A stretch of DNA of 6,414 bases, from assembly GCA_016303195.1 (NCBI GenBank), contig JAEDMD010000114.1, positions 1 to 6,414 on the forward strand, written 5' to 3'. Origin of the DNA: Oscillospiraceae bacterium. Its GTDB lineage: Bacteria > Bacillota > Clostridia > Oscillospirales > Ruminococcaceae. This document shows positions 1 through 5,304 of the stretch, piece after piece. The notes under the pieces are model-generated. The model was not told the DNA's origin and made no database searches. It worked only from the letters and a program-made list of their open reading frames with translations. The number at the start of each line of letters is the position of its first letter. Position 1 is the stretch's first letter. A program made the position numbers and the translations under genes.

Positions 1-1075
1 AATCACCTCCCTTCTTCAGCTCACCGAGCTTATTCGCCATTTCCTTCTGTTTGGACGGAAACAGGTGTGCATAGCGGTAGGTGATCTCGATGCTCTCATG
101 TCCCACACGGTCAGCAATAGCGACCGCCGAAAAGCCCAACTCGATCAGCAGCGAAACATGACTGTGACGCAGATCGTGGATACGGATGCGCTTCAAGCCT
201 GTCGCTTTCACGCCCCTGTCCATTTCATGATGCAGATAGCTCTTGGATATGGGGAAGATACGCTCACCGGGCATCTGGTCGTACAGCATACTGAAATACT
301 CCTGCATCTCTTCACAAAGAAAATCGGGCATTTCAATGGTGCGGTTACTCTTTTTGGTTTTCGGCTCAGTAATAACGTCCTGCCCCTTGATACGCTGATA
401 GGACTTGTTGATACGGAGCTTTCTGTTCTTGAAATCGAAGTCGGCAGTCGTGAGCGCCAGCAGCTCACCGAGACGGATACCGCACCAGTAGAGCATCTCA
501 AAGGCGTAGAACGAGATAGGTTTATCCATCATGACCTCGGAAAACTGCATATACTCGTCCTTTGTCCAGAAGTTCATCTCCTTGGCATTCTTCACGCCGA
601 TGCTCCCTGCTTTGACGGCGGGATTGATACTCAGGTCATAGTAGCGGACAGCGTGATTAAAGATACAGGAGAGCTGATTGTGCAGGTTCTTCAAATATGT
701 ATCCGAATAGGGCTTACCGTGTTTGTCACGGTGACGCAGCAGTTCGTTCTGCCACGCCAGCACGTCTCTTGCCTGAATGTCCTTCATGGACTTCTCCCCG
801 AAATAGGGGAGTATCTTCGACTTGATGACACAAGCCTTATGCTCCCATGTGTTCTGCTTCAAACGAGCTTTCATGTCCTGCTCATACAGTTTGTAGAAGT
901 CCTTGAACAGCATATCGAGGTCGCCGCCCTGCTGAAGCAGGAATCGGTGTTCCCAGTTCTGAGCCTCACGCTTTGTTTTGAAGCCACGCTTACACTTCTG
1001 CTTGCGCTTGCCCTGCCAGTCATCACAGCGCGTCATAACGTACCAAGTGCCGTTTTTGTCCTTGTATACGGGCAT
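1..1075 (-). CDS. int: Tyrosine site-specific recombinase (integrase of a mobile element), C-terminus cut by the window edge
   Basis: This gene encodes a tyrosine recombinase that would integrate and excise the element by strand exchange at att sites. Reading the minus strand from the ATG at 1075 gives 358 residues with no stop before the left edge. Residues about 1-45 form a basic arm-binding-type N-terminal domain (starts MPVYKDKNGTWY, rich in Lys/Arg). Residues about 55-155 are the SAM-like core-binding domain, and about 165-345 the catalytic domain. Visible catalytic residues are Arg201 (CGIRLGE), a probable Lys239 in the beta-hairpin (EPKTKKSNRT), His300 and Arg303 (HDLRHS), His326 (GHESIE) and nucleophile Tyr335 (YRYAHLF). 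All are present, so the enzyme looks intact; at 358 residues the family's usual length is nearly reached and the stop is probably only a few codons away. The start overlaps the stop of the upstream excisionase-like gene by one base (TAATG), and a GAGGG ribosome site precedes it. The two genes are probably translationally coupled. Confidence 0.95.
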   Translation of the reverse strand, partial: MPVYKDKNGTWYVMTRCDDWQGKRKQKCKRGFKTKREAQNWEHRFLLQQGGDLDMLFKDFYKLYEQDMKARLKQNTWEHKACVIKSKILPYFGEKSMKDIQARDVLAWQNELLRHRDKHGKPYSDTYLKNLHNQLSCIFNHAVRYYDLSINPAVKAGSIGVKNAKEMNFWTKDEYMQFSEVMMDKPISFYAFEMLYWCGIRLGELLALTTADFDFKNRKLRINKSYQRIKGQDVITEPKTKKSNRTIEMPDFLCEEMQEYFSMLYDQMPGERIFPISKSYLHHEMDRGVKATGLKRIRIHDLRHSHVSLLIELGFSAVAIADRVGHESIEITYRYAHLFPSKQKEMANKLGELKKGGD

Positions 1076-1278
1076 TAGTTCTCACCCTCTTTCTTTTCAG
1101 GAGCTTTCACCGTGTACACTCTCTCATTGAAATACTCACGGTTCACTCTGCCTGTTATGGTGATGTAGCCTTTTGCATCAAGCTCCTCATTGAGCTGTTT
1201 GATGATCTTGTACGCATACGGAACGGAGATCTCCATGATCTCAGCAACTTCCTCTGCACGGATAAATTTTTCTGACAT
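1075..1278 (-). CDS. Small excisionase-like helix-turn-helix DNA-binding protein (67 aa)
   Basis: The 67-residue protein begins MSEKFIRAEEVAEIMEISVP and carries a MerR/excisionase-type winged helix: helix 1 'AEEVAEIM', turn 'EISVP', recognition helix 'YAYKIIKQLNEEL', then a wing 'GYITITGRVNREYF'. Its place directly before the integrase suggests a recombination directionality factor (Xis) or a regulator of integrase expression; which of the two cannot be decided from sequence. The start at 1278 is chosen because AAGAAAGGG lies about 10 bases upstream. A longer in-frame ATG at 1338 has no ribosome site and would add a basic stretch without homology to this fold. The gene is transcribed from the consensus minus-strand promoter at 1378-1406, giving a leader of about 90 bases. 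In that leader, AGCAAAA (1364-1370 read on the minus strand) can pair with TTTTGCT (1341-1347). Confidence 0.85.
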   Translation of the reverse strand: MSEKFIRAEEVAEIMEISVPYAYKIIKQLNEELDAKGYITITGRVNREYFNERVYTVKAPEKKEGEN

Positions 1279-1355
1279 AGTAGTCAACCCTTTCTTAAAT
1301 ATTGTTCTGTGTGGTATCGGGCGCATTTGCGTATCCAATCAGCAAAATTTTCTAT

Positions 1356-1373
1356 CTAAACATTTTTGCTTAG
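1356..1373. promoter_or_regulatory. Operator O1, 18-bp dyad at the xis-int transcription start
   Basis: CTAAACATTTTTGCTTAG is an imperfect palindrome: 7-bp arms, one mismatch, 4-bp centre. It sits over the predicted start site of the xis-int transcript, where a bound repressor would block transcription. Its first 16 bases are identical to those of the copy 28 bp to the right. Confidence 0.7.
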
Positions 1374-1377
1374 TCTT

Positions 1378-1406
1378 ATTATACTAAACATTTTTGCTTT
1401 TGTCAA
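1378..1406 (-). promoter_or_regulatory. Consensus sigma-A promoter of the xis-int operon
   Basis: On the minus strand the -35 box TTGACA (1406-1401) and the -10 box TATAAT (1383-1378) both match the consensus fully, with a 17-base spacer. Transcription should start near 1371 and run left into the excisionase-like gene. An operator dyad fills the spacer exactly (1384-1401) and another covers the start site (1356-1373). Such a strong promoter would need tight repression. Confidence 0.88.
1384..1401. promoter_or_regulatory. Operator O2, 18-bp dyad inside the xis-int promoter spacer
   Basis: The first 16 bases (CTAAACATTTTTGCTT) repeat those of O1 exactly, with starts 28 bp apart, nearly three helical turns. 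The left arm is perfect and the right arm is degenerate (three mismatches). It lies between the -10 and -35 boxes of the minus-strand promoter, so occupancy would exclude RNA polymerase. Confidence 0.65.
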
Positions 1407-1425
1407 CCCCTAAATCGAAATTTTT

Positions 1426-1443
1426 CTAAATTTTTTTGTTTAG
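1426..1443. promoter_or_regulatory. Operator O3, 18-bp dyad between the two divergent promoters
   Basis: CTAAATTTTTTTGTTTAG fits the same 7-4-7 dyad with two mismatches, its right arm being the perfect one. It lies 6 bp upstream of the plus-strand -35 box and 19 bp upstream of the minus-strand -35 box. Here a bound regulator could either repress or, as with cI-type proteins, touch polymerase and activate. With the left arm of O4 it also forms a perfect 9-bp inverted repeat, TTTGTTTAG (1435-1443) and CTAAACAAA (1459-1467). Confidence 0.6.
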
Positions 1444-1449
1444 TATCTA

Positions 1450-1478
1450 TTGACTATCCTAAACAAATATGTTATAAT
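1450..1478 (+). promoter_or_regulatory. Near-consensus sigma-A promoter of the unknown gene and xre operon
   Basis: The -35 box TTGACT (1450-1455) and the -10 box TATAAT (1473-1478) are separated by 17 bases. Transcription should begin near 1485, leaving a leader of about 26 bases before the TTG start at 1511. Operator O4 overlaps it, so the operon is probably autoregulated by the Xre protein it encodes. Confidence 0.85.
1459..1476. promoter_or_regulatory. Operator O4, 18-bp dyad inside the plus-strand promoter
   Basis: CTAAACAAATATGTTATA keeps the perfect left arm and a degenerate right arm of the shared dyad. It covers most of the spacer and the first four bases of the -10 box of the plus-strand promoter. 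This mirrors the way O2 sits in the minus-strand promoter. Confidence 0.6.
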
Positions 1479-1510
1479 GCAGTAAAGCTATTATCTCGGA
1501 GGTGAATCAT

Positions 1511-2068
1511 TTGAAAGAAGATAAGGTGTTAGAAAGCAACGTGACTGTACTCAGAACACCGCTTGTTGACATTGAGATCGTAGATGAGGACGAAAAGAAT
1601 ATCTCATTCGATATAGTGGATAGCTGGAACACATCACATGGAGTGTATATCAATAATGATGAAAACAATATCATTGAAGCGACTGACTATGAAGAAAAAC
1701 AGATCAGGATAAGAACAGCATCGCTTGAAATTGGTAAGACGTATTATGTGAAAACTTCCGTTCCAATTGAGAGCAGAGATTCTGACGAGCGTTTGTTTAC
1801 ATATGTTTATACAAAAGGCTCTCAAACATTTGCAATCAGTTTTCCAGATCCCAATGACATGGCAAAGCTATTTCCCGAAGAATTTGATAATAAATTGGAA
1901 TGGTATGACTTTAATGGGGAAGCACCGTCAGGCACAAAGGCTGTCTCTTTCTATTTGATTGACCGAGAGAAAGAATTCATCTATATTGCAACTGCGTGGA
2001 TTTGGAATATTCAAGATCATATGGATGACTATGAAAGTGCAGCCGAGGTCTTTACCTGGATAGTATGA
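1511..2068 (+). CDS. Unrecognised acidic accessory protein of the mobile element (185 aa)
   Basis: I do not recognise this protein and assign no function. From the TTG at 1511 it has 185 residues, about 38 Asp/Glu against 17 Lys/Arg, and no cysteine. There is no signal peptide or membrane helix, so it is probably cytosolic. Residues about 10-110 read as mostly beta-strand (alternating hydrophobics such as VTVLRTPLVDIEIV and KTYYVKTSVPIE). The C-terminal third contains aromatic-rich segments (WYDF at 131-134, TAWIWNIQDHMDDY at 161-174). The start is chosen because GGAGGTGA (1498-1505) is a near-perfect ribosome site five bases before this TTG; an in-frame GTG at 1502 lies inside that site and cannot use it. 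GC is about 39% in sampled stretches, against roughly 50% or more in the integrase and regulator genes, which suggests separate acquisition. It is the first gene of an operon with xre, 39 bases downstream. Confidence 0.8.
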   Translation: MKEDKVLESNVTVLRTPLVDIEIVDEDEKNISFDIVDSWNTSHGVYINNDENNIIEATDYEEKQIRIRTASLEIGKTYYVKTSVPIESRDSDERLFTYVYTKGSQTFAISFPDPNDMAKLFPEEFDNKLEWYDFNGEAPSGTKAVSFYLIDREKEFIYIATAWIWNIQDHMDDYESAAEVFTWIV

Positions 2069-2107
2069 GATTTTGCTAACACAGAAATATATAAGGAGTG
2101 AGCCACC

Positions 2108-2599
2108 ATGAGCATTATCGGAGATAAGATACACCGCATTCGTGATTTCAGAGGAATGACGCAGAAACAGCTCGGTATGGCAGTCGGCTTTGATGAAAAG
2201 TCCGCCGATGTCCGCATCGCACAGTATGAATCAGGCACACGCACACCCAAGCAGGCACTTGTGGAACTGCTTGCCGAGGCATTGGATGTGAATCCCCGTT
2301 TCCTTGCTGATGATGAGATACTCGGAGCTGAGGGCGTTATGATGATGCTCTTTGAGCTTGACGAGCATTACCCGATCAGCATCGAGGACTGCGAGGACGA
2401 GGACGGCAACGGAAGAAAGGGCATTGTTTTCGGCTCAATTCTTATGACCGACCTCCTTTCTGAGTGGCAGAGACGAAAAAAAGACCTTGCTGACGGTAAG
2501 ATCAGCAAGGCCGAATATACAGAATGGAAGCTTAACTGGCCGAAAACGACCGATGACTGTGGTAAACACGAACCTGCGAAAGAGTGGCGCAACTTATAA
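2108..2599 (+). CDS. Xre/cI-type helix-turn-helix transcriptional regulator (163 aa), probable element repressor
   Basis: Residues about 6-66 are a classic HTH_3 domain: 'KIHRIRDFRGMTQKQLGMAV' holds helices 1 and 2, followed by a slightly long turn (GFDEKSADVR), the recognition segment 'IAQYESGTRTPKQ', and closing helices to 'LAEALDVNPRFL'. Residues about 70-163 form an acidic, then basic-helical tail (EWQRRKKDLADGKISKAEY) that probably mediates oligomerisation. No LexA-type Ser/Lys protease motif and no neighbouring ImmA-like metalloprotease gene are seen, so how repression would be lifted is not visible. AAGGAG (2093-2098) precedes the ATG by nine bases. By position it is the best candidate to bind the four dyads at 1356-1476 and silence both operons; this is inference from context. 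The gene converges on guaA, about 110 bp away. Confidence 0.92.
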   Translation: MSIIGDKIHRIRDFRGMTQKQLGMAVGFDEKSADVRIAQYESGTRTPKQALVELLAEALDVNPRFLADDEILGAEGVMMMLFELDEHYPISIEDCEDEDGNGRKGIVFGSILMTDLLSEWQRRKKDLADGKISKAEYTEWKLNWPKTTDDCGKHEPAKEWRNL

Positions 2600-2634
2600 G
2601 CCACCTGAACCGCAGAATAATTCCGCTTAGCTCC

Positions 2635-2654
2635 TTGTTATCAAATTGTTATCA
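2635..2654. repeat. Tandem 9-bp direct repeat at 11-bp pitch, candidate arm-type integrase sites
   Basis: TTGTTATCA occurs at 2635-2643 and again at 2646-2654, separated by two bases. Short direct repeats spaced about one helical turn apart near an element end are what the N-terminal arm-binding domain of this recombinase class recognises. The link to the integrase is inference from position. Confidence 0.5.
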
Positions 2655-2678
2655 CTGAGATTTTAAGGCTTCGGGAAT

Positions 2679-2692
2679 GGCGTATCTACGCC
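2679..2692. repeat. 14-bp perfect dyad GGCGTA-TC-TACGCC beside guaA
   Basis: The arms are perfect, with weaker extension by AA and TT outside one mismatched pair. In the guaA transcript it can fold as a five-pair stem with a four-base loop 20 bases after the stop codon. No U-run follows, so it is a poor intrinsic terminator. It may instead be a protein site at the element end or an RNA 3' end structure. Confidence 0.4.
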
Positions 2693-2711
2693 GTTTCTGA
2701 GGTCTTGTTTA

Positions 2712-4262
2712 TTATTCCCACTCCACAGTTCCCGGAGGCTTTGAGGTGATATCGTACACAACTCTGTTAACGTGCTCGACTTCATTAGTGAGACGGTTTG
2801 AAACACGTGCAAGGACATCATAAGGTATACGAGCCCAGTCAGCGGTCATGAAATCATCGGTAGTAACTGCACGGATAGCGATGAGATGATCGTAAGTACG
2901 ATGATCGCCCATAACTCCGACAGTACGCACATCAGGCAGAACTGCGAAGAACTGCTTCAGCTCGCTTTCGATTCCGCTCTTGCGTATCTCGTCACGGAAA
3001 ACAGCGTCAGCTTCCTGCAATACCTTGATCTTTTCTTCTGTGATCTCACCGAGGATACGGACACCAAGACCGGGGCCAGGGAATGGCTGTCTCCATACAA
3101 GATCATGGGGAATTCCCAGTTTTTCGCCGACTTTGCGGACTTCATCCTTGAAAAGATCACCGAGAGGCTCAATAGTTCCTGCAAACTTTATATCATCGGG
3201 CATTTTTACCATGTTGTGGTGAGTTTTGATAACAGCAGTTGAACCATGACCTGCCTTATTTCCCTTACCGCTTTCGATACGGTCGGGATAGATCGTTCCC
3301 TGTGCGAAGAATCCGTCTGTTCCCTGCTCACGTATCTTGCTCCAGAAAACATTATAGAATTCAGTGCCGATTATCTTACGCTTCTGCTCAGGATCGGTAA
3401 CTCCCTTTAATGCAGTGAGGAACTGCTCCTTGCAGTTTACACGTACAAAGTTCATATCGAACAGCTTTGTGAATGTTTCTTCAACGAAATCGCCTTCATC
3501 CTTACGCATAAGGCCCTGATCGACGAAAACGCAGGTAAGCTGTTTGCCGACTGCTCGGCTCAGAAGTCCTGCCGCTACGGAAGAATCTACACCGCCTGAC
3601 AGACCGAGAATGACCTTCTTGTCACCGATCTGCTCACGGAGTTTTGCAACTGTTGTCTCGATGAAATCATCCATTACCCAGTCGCCTGTGAATCCGCATA
3701 CTTCATAGAGGAAGTTGTGGAGTATCTGCTTGCCGTACTCACTGTGAGTAACTTCAGGATGGAACTGAACGGCATACAGCTTCTTTTCGGGACATTCAAA
3801 AGCAGCACATGGACAATCATCGGACTGAGCCTTTACTGTAAAGCCCTCTGGAAGTTTGCTTACATAGTCGGTATGACTCATCCATACAACATTCTTTTCG
3901 GGAACATCCTTGAACAGCAGGCCGCCTGTCTGACTGATCTCAATTTTTCCGTATTCGCTTTTGGTACAGCTTGATACTTCACCGCCGAGAGTGTAAGCCA
4001 TAAGCTGACAGCCGTAACAGATACCGAGTATCGGGATGCCAAGATCAAAAATTTCCTTGTAGATATGTGGTGAGCTTTCATCATATACGCTGTTAGGACC
4101 GCCTGTGAAGATGATACCTGTGGGGTTAAGGGCTTTGATTTCCTCGATTGGAGTTTGATAATTCTTGATCTCGCAGTAAACACCGCACTCACGGACACGA
4201 CGTGCTATAAGCTGATTGTACTGACCGCCGAAATCGAGAACGATACAGAGCTGATTTGCCAT
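2712..4262 (-). CDS. guaA: GMP synthase (glutamine-hydrolysing)
   Basis: GuaA converts XMP to GMP using ATP and glutamine, the last step of guanine nucleotide synthesis, in the cytosol. The 516-residue protein has the family's usual length and order. A class I glutamine amidotransferase domain (about 5-190) has Cys82 in 'GICYGCQ' and His168/Glu170 in '[12 protein letters not shown]'. The ATP-pyrophosphatase domain follows, with its P-loop 'SGGVDSS' (222-228), and then the C-terminal XMP-binding/dimerisation domain ending '[10 protein letters not shown]'. The start at 4262 is chosen because AAGGAGG lies five bases upstream; seven further codons to an ATG at 4283 would run through that site. 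It has its own promoter (4315-4343), although it follows pnuC on the same strand with no clear terminator between them. Its 3' end faces the mobile element and remains fully coding, as expected when an insertion restores the end of its target gene. Confidence 0.98.
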   Translation of the reverse strand: MANQLCIVLDFGGQYNQLIARRVRECGVYCEIKNYQTPIEEIKALNPTGIIFTGGPNSVYDESSPHIYKEIFDLGIPILGICYGCQLMAYTLGGEVSSCTKSEYGKIEISQTGGLLFKDVPEKNVVWMSHTDYVSKLPEGFTVKAQSDDCPCAAFECPEKKLYAVQFHPEVTHSEYGKQILHNFLYEVCGFTGDWVMDDFIETTVAKLREQIGDKKVILGLSGGVDSSVAAGLLSRAVGKQLTCVFVDQGLMRKDEGDFVEETFTKLFDMNFVRVNCKEQFLTALKGVTDPEQKRKIIGTEFYNVFWSKIREQGTDGFFAQGTIYPDRIESGKGNKAGHGSTAVIKTHHNMVKMPDDIKFAGTIEPLGDLFKDEVRKVGEKLGIPHDLVWRQPFPGPGLGVRILGEITEEKIKVLQEADAVFRDEIRKSGIESELKQFFAVLPDVRTVGVMGDHRTYDHLIAIRAVTTDDFMTADWARIPYDVLARVSNRLTNEVEHVNRVVYDITSKPPGTVEWE

Positions 4263-4314
4263 ATTTTCCTCCTTCTTCCGCAAAAAACAGCAGACTTCAA
4301 ATAATCATATTCTT

Positions 4315-4343
4315 ATTATACATCATCGGGATGAAAAATGCAA
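4315..4343 (-). promoter_or_regulatory. Predicted guaA promoter
   Basis: On the minus strand, TTGCAT (4343-4338), a 17-base spacer and a perfect TATAAT (4320-4315) stand 53 bases upstream of the guaA start codon. The -35 box matches only in TTG. The resulting leader of about 45 bases is too short for a purine riboswitch and contains little besides the ribosome site. Confidence 0.6.
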
Positions 4344-4410
4344 TGTTTTTTTGAAAGAATCCTACGGAACGGTAAAATGCCAATAAATCGGTGGTATACT
4401 AACAAATGAT

Positions 4411-5103
4411 TTATGATAATTCACTTTCTTTCTGACGATTTTTCATTTTCTTCCAGCTTATAAATCCGTATATATCGCTGACAAGGAACATTGCAAAACA
4501 TATCACCACCGAAATATATGAAGTATCGGAAAAAGCGGCAAGCGTCCAGAGAATTACAAGGACGATGTCATTCATGGCATATATAAGGGAAAAATACTCG
4601 CTCCTCCTGAAAGTGAGATATACCGCCGCAAAACTTGTAGCCACGGAAAGAGTGCTTGGTATAAGATTGGCTGTATTAAAATGGCGCAGAATAAAGTAAA
4701 ACACGAAAGTTACCGCTCCTGTCAGCAGTATCATGAATCCGACTTCAAGGGCTGAAAGAGTGTTTACCCGAACTTCCGTCTTTCCCTCTTTGAAAGGATT
4801 CCTCAGCCACGAAATATAGGAAAAAGCCGCCATCGGCATGGTCATTCCCAGATATGTGATCATTTCTCCGAAATAGCTGAACGAAAATGAGATATACCCG
4901 TACATAAGGCTGAAAAACACCATTATAAGCTGGCCAAGCGGTTCGCCCTTTGCATTGATTATTATTGATGTCACACCGAGGATGGATGCAATAAGCGTAA
5001 GTATGCCGTTTCCTCCGAAAATGAAAAAAGAAGCTGTTATGAGGATAAGCGCAGTCAGCCACAATGCCCGTTCAGCTTTAGTAAAACTTTTGATAATATT
5101 CAT
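4411..5103 (-). CDS. pnuC: PnuC-family nicotinamide riboside/mononucleotide transporter
   Basis: This inner-membrane protein brings in an NAD precursor, most likely nicotinamide riboside, by facilitated diffusion followed by phosphorylation inside. The 230-residue protein is of normal length and has about seven or eight hydrophobic helices (roughly 12-30, 33-50, 55-75, 82-99, 118-140, 149-165, 172-190 and 194-217). Family-like segments are 'LGVTSIIINAKGEPLGQ' (42-58), 'YFGEMITYLGM' (77-87), 'SYISWLRNPF' (95-104), 'MNDIVLVILW' (177-186) and 'FLVSDIYGFISWKKM' (206-220). The start at 5103 is chosen for GGAG eight bases upstream; longer in-frame starts up to 5259 would read through the promoter and terminator hairpin. 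Some relatives carry thiamine or riboflavin instead, and sequence alone cannot exclude this, but no TPP or FMN riboswitch is present. Expression is probably controlled by the leader at 5104-5200. Confidence 0.92.
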   Translation of the reverse strand: MNIIKSFTKAERALWLTALILITASFFIFGGNGILTLIASILGVTSIIINAKGEPLGQLIMVFFSLMYGYISFSFSYFGEMITYLGMTMPMAAFSYISWLRNPFKEGKTEVRVNTLSALEVGFMILLTGAVTFVFYFILRHFNTANLIPSTLSVATSFAAVYLTFRRSEYFSLIYAMNDIVLVILWTLAAFSDTSYISVVICFAMFLVSDIYGFISWKKMKNRQKESELS

Positions 5104-5200
5104 TGTCCACACTCCAAAAAAAAGCATTTGCAGACGCATCTTCTGAGACTTAACGATGCGGCGGCAAATGCTTTTATGCATTATTCTACCCAGTGGCAGT
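5104..5200 (-). ncRNA. Structured 5' leader of pnuC, candidate attenuator or small riboswitch
   Basis: The leader of about 97 bases contains, in transcript order: a small hairpin (5199-5186, CUGCC-ACUG-GGUAG), a short AAUGC (5182-5178) able to pair with GCAUU (5171-5167), then a large terminator hairpin sharing that same GCAUU. CUGGG (5193-5189) can also pair with CUCAG (5147-5143) in the terminator's 14-base loop, a possible pseudoknot. Together these look like a choice between terminator and alternative fold. I do not recognise a named riboswitch class; an NAD-precursor sensor would suit the gene, but this is inference. Confidence 0.5.
5116..5175 (-). terminator. Intrinsic terminator in the pnuC leader
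   Basis: On the minus strand AAAAGCATTTGC (5175-5164) pairs with GCAAATGCTTTT (5131-5120). Inside it CGCATC (5160-5155) pairs with GATGCG (5140-5135), separated from the outer stem by a small 3x3 internal loop region and closed by a 14-base loop. Eight T's (5123-5116) follow directly. It lies between the promoter and the GGAG of pnuC, so it must be bypassed for pnuC expression. Read on the plus strand it also has TTTT after the stem, but no gene ends there. Confidence 0.82.
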
Positions 5201-5206
5201 ATTTGT

Positions 5207-5235
5207 ATTATATCATATATGATCCCCGATGTCAA
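5207..5235 (-). promoter_or_regulatory. Consensus promoter of pnuC
   Basis: The minus strand has TTGACA (5235-5230), a 17-base spacer and TATAAT (5212-5207), a full consensus match. The start is expected near 5200. A 12-bp palindrome overlaps the -10 end of the spacer, and the phospholipase-like gene's -35 box lies 14 bp away on the other strand. Confidence 0.88.
5212..5223. promoter_or_regulatory. 12-bp palindrome in the pnuC core promoter
   Basis: ATCATATATGAT is a perfect palindrome covering the edge of the -10 box and the adjoining spacer. It could be a repressor site, for example for an NAD-responsive regulator, but AT-rich palindromes also arise by chance and no regulator is identified. 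Confidence 0.3.
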
Positions 5236-5242
5236 ATATTTG
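5233..5242. promoter_or_regulatory. 10-bp palindrome between the divergent promoters
   Basis: CAAATATTTG is a perfect palindrome at the pnuC -35 box, seven bases before the -35 box of the divergent gene. A protein bound here could affect both promoters. It is short and AT-rich, so chance is a real alternative. Confidence 0.25.
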
Positions 5243-5249
5243 CACATTC

Positions 5250-5278
5250 TTGTAATCACGCAAAATTCGTGTTATAAT
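5250..5278 (+). promoter_or_regulatory. Predicted promoter of the phospholipase C-like gene
   Basis: TTGTAA (5250-5255), a 17-base spacer and TATAAT (5273-5278) lead to a start near 5285, about 20 bases before the ATG. The spacer contains an inverted repeat CACG-N7-CGTG (5257-5271), which might be an operator. Confidence 0.75.
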
Positions 5279-5304
5279 ATTCTTATCAGAAAGGATGTGG
5301 CATT

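Larger units (their letters stand above)
2600..2711. other. Probable element end (att region) next to the 3' end of guaA
   Basis: This gap between the stop of xre and the stop of guaA has no gene. It carries a tandem 9-bp repeat (2635-2654) and a dyad (2679-2692). Mobile elements with tyrosine recombinases often insert at 3' ends of conserved genes, and the guaA 3' end is a reported insertion site for genomic islands. The change from element genes to a housekeeping gene happens here, so an attachment site is likely within or close to the last codons of guaA. The exact core cannot be fixed because the other end of the element is not in view. No clear terminator with a T-run is seen for either converging gene. 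Confidence 0.5.

Noticed and set aside
65..1078. A long open frame on the plus strand (337 codons)
   Set aside because: It lies wholly antisense to the integrase. The minus-strand reading has all catalytic residues of a tyrosine recombinase, while the plus-strand protein has no recognisable domain and no ribosome site.
1279..1338. An N-terminal extension of the excisionase-like protein from an ATG at 1338
   Set aside because: No ribosome site precedes 1338, whereas AAGAAAGGG is well placed before the ATG at 1278 where the domain begins.
1356..1401. Identical 16-bp repeats, considered as a CRISPR or transposon repeat array
   Set aside because: Only two exact copies occur, too short and too close for CRISPR, and they coincide with promoter elements and belong to the four-site operator family.
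2611..2627. Hairpin after xre considered as a terminator
   Set aside because: The stem is short with a mismatch and no T-run follows.
3225..3235. TGATAACAG inside guaA, resembling the reverse complement of the 9-bp repeat near the element end
   Set aside because: It is a partial (8 of 9) single match inside conserved coding sequence, so it is most likely chance.
2886..3242. Plus-strand open frames inside guaA
   Set aside because: They are antisense shadows of a fully conserved gene and lack ribosome sites and recognisable domains.
5141..5150. CTGAGA on the plus strand, suggesting a TPP riboswitch
   Set aside because: It is on the strand opposite to pnuC, and none of the other conserved TPP elements are nearby on either strand.
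5104..5259. An N-terminal extension of PnuC up to 5259
   Set aside because: It would translate the pnuC promoter and terminator hairpin, and the family starts at the ATG at 5103 with its GGAG.
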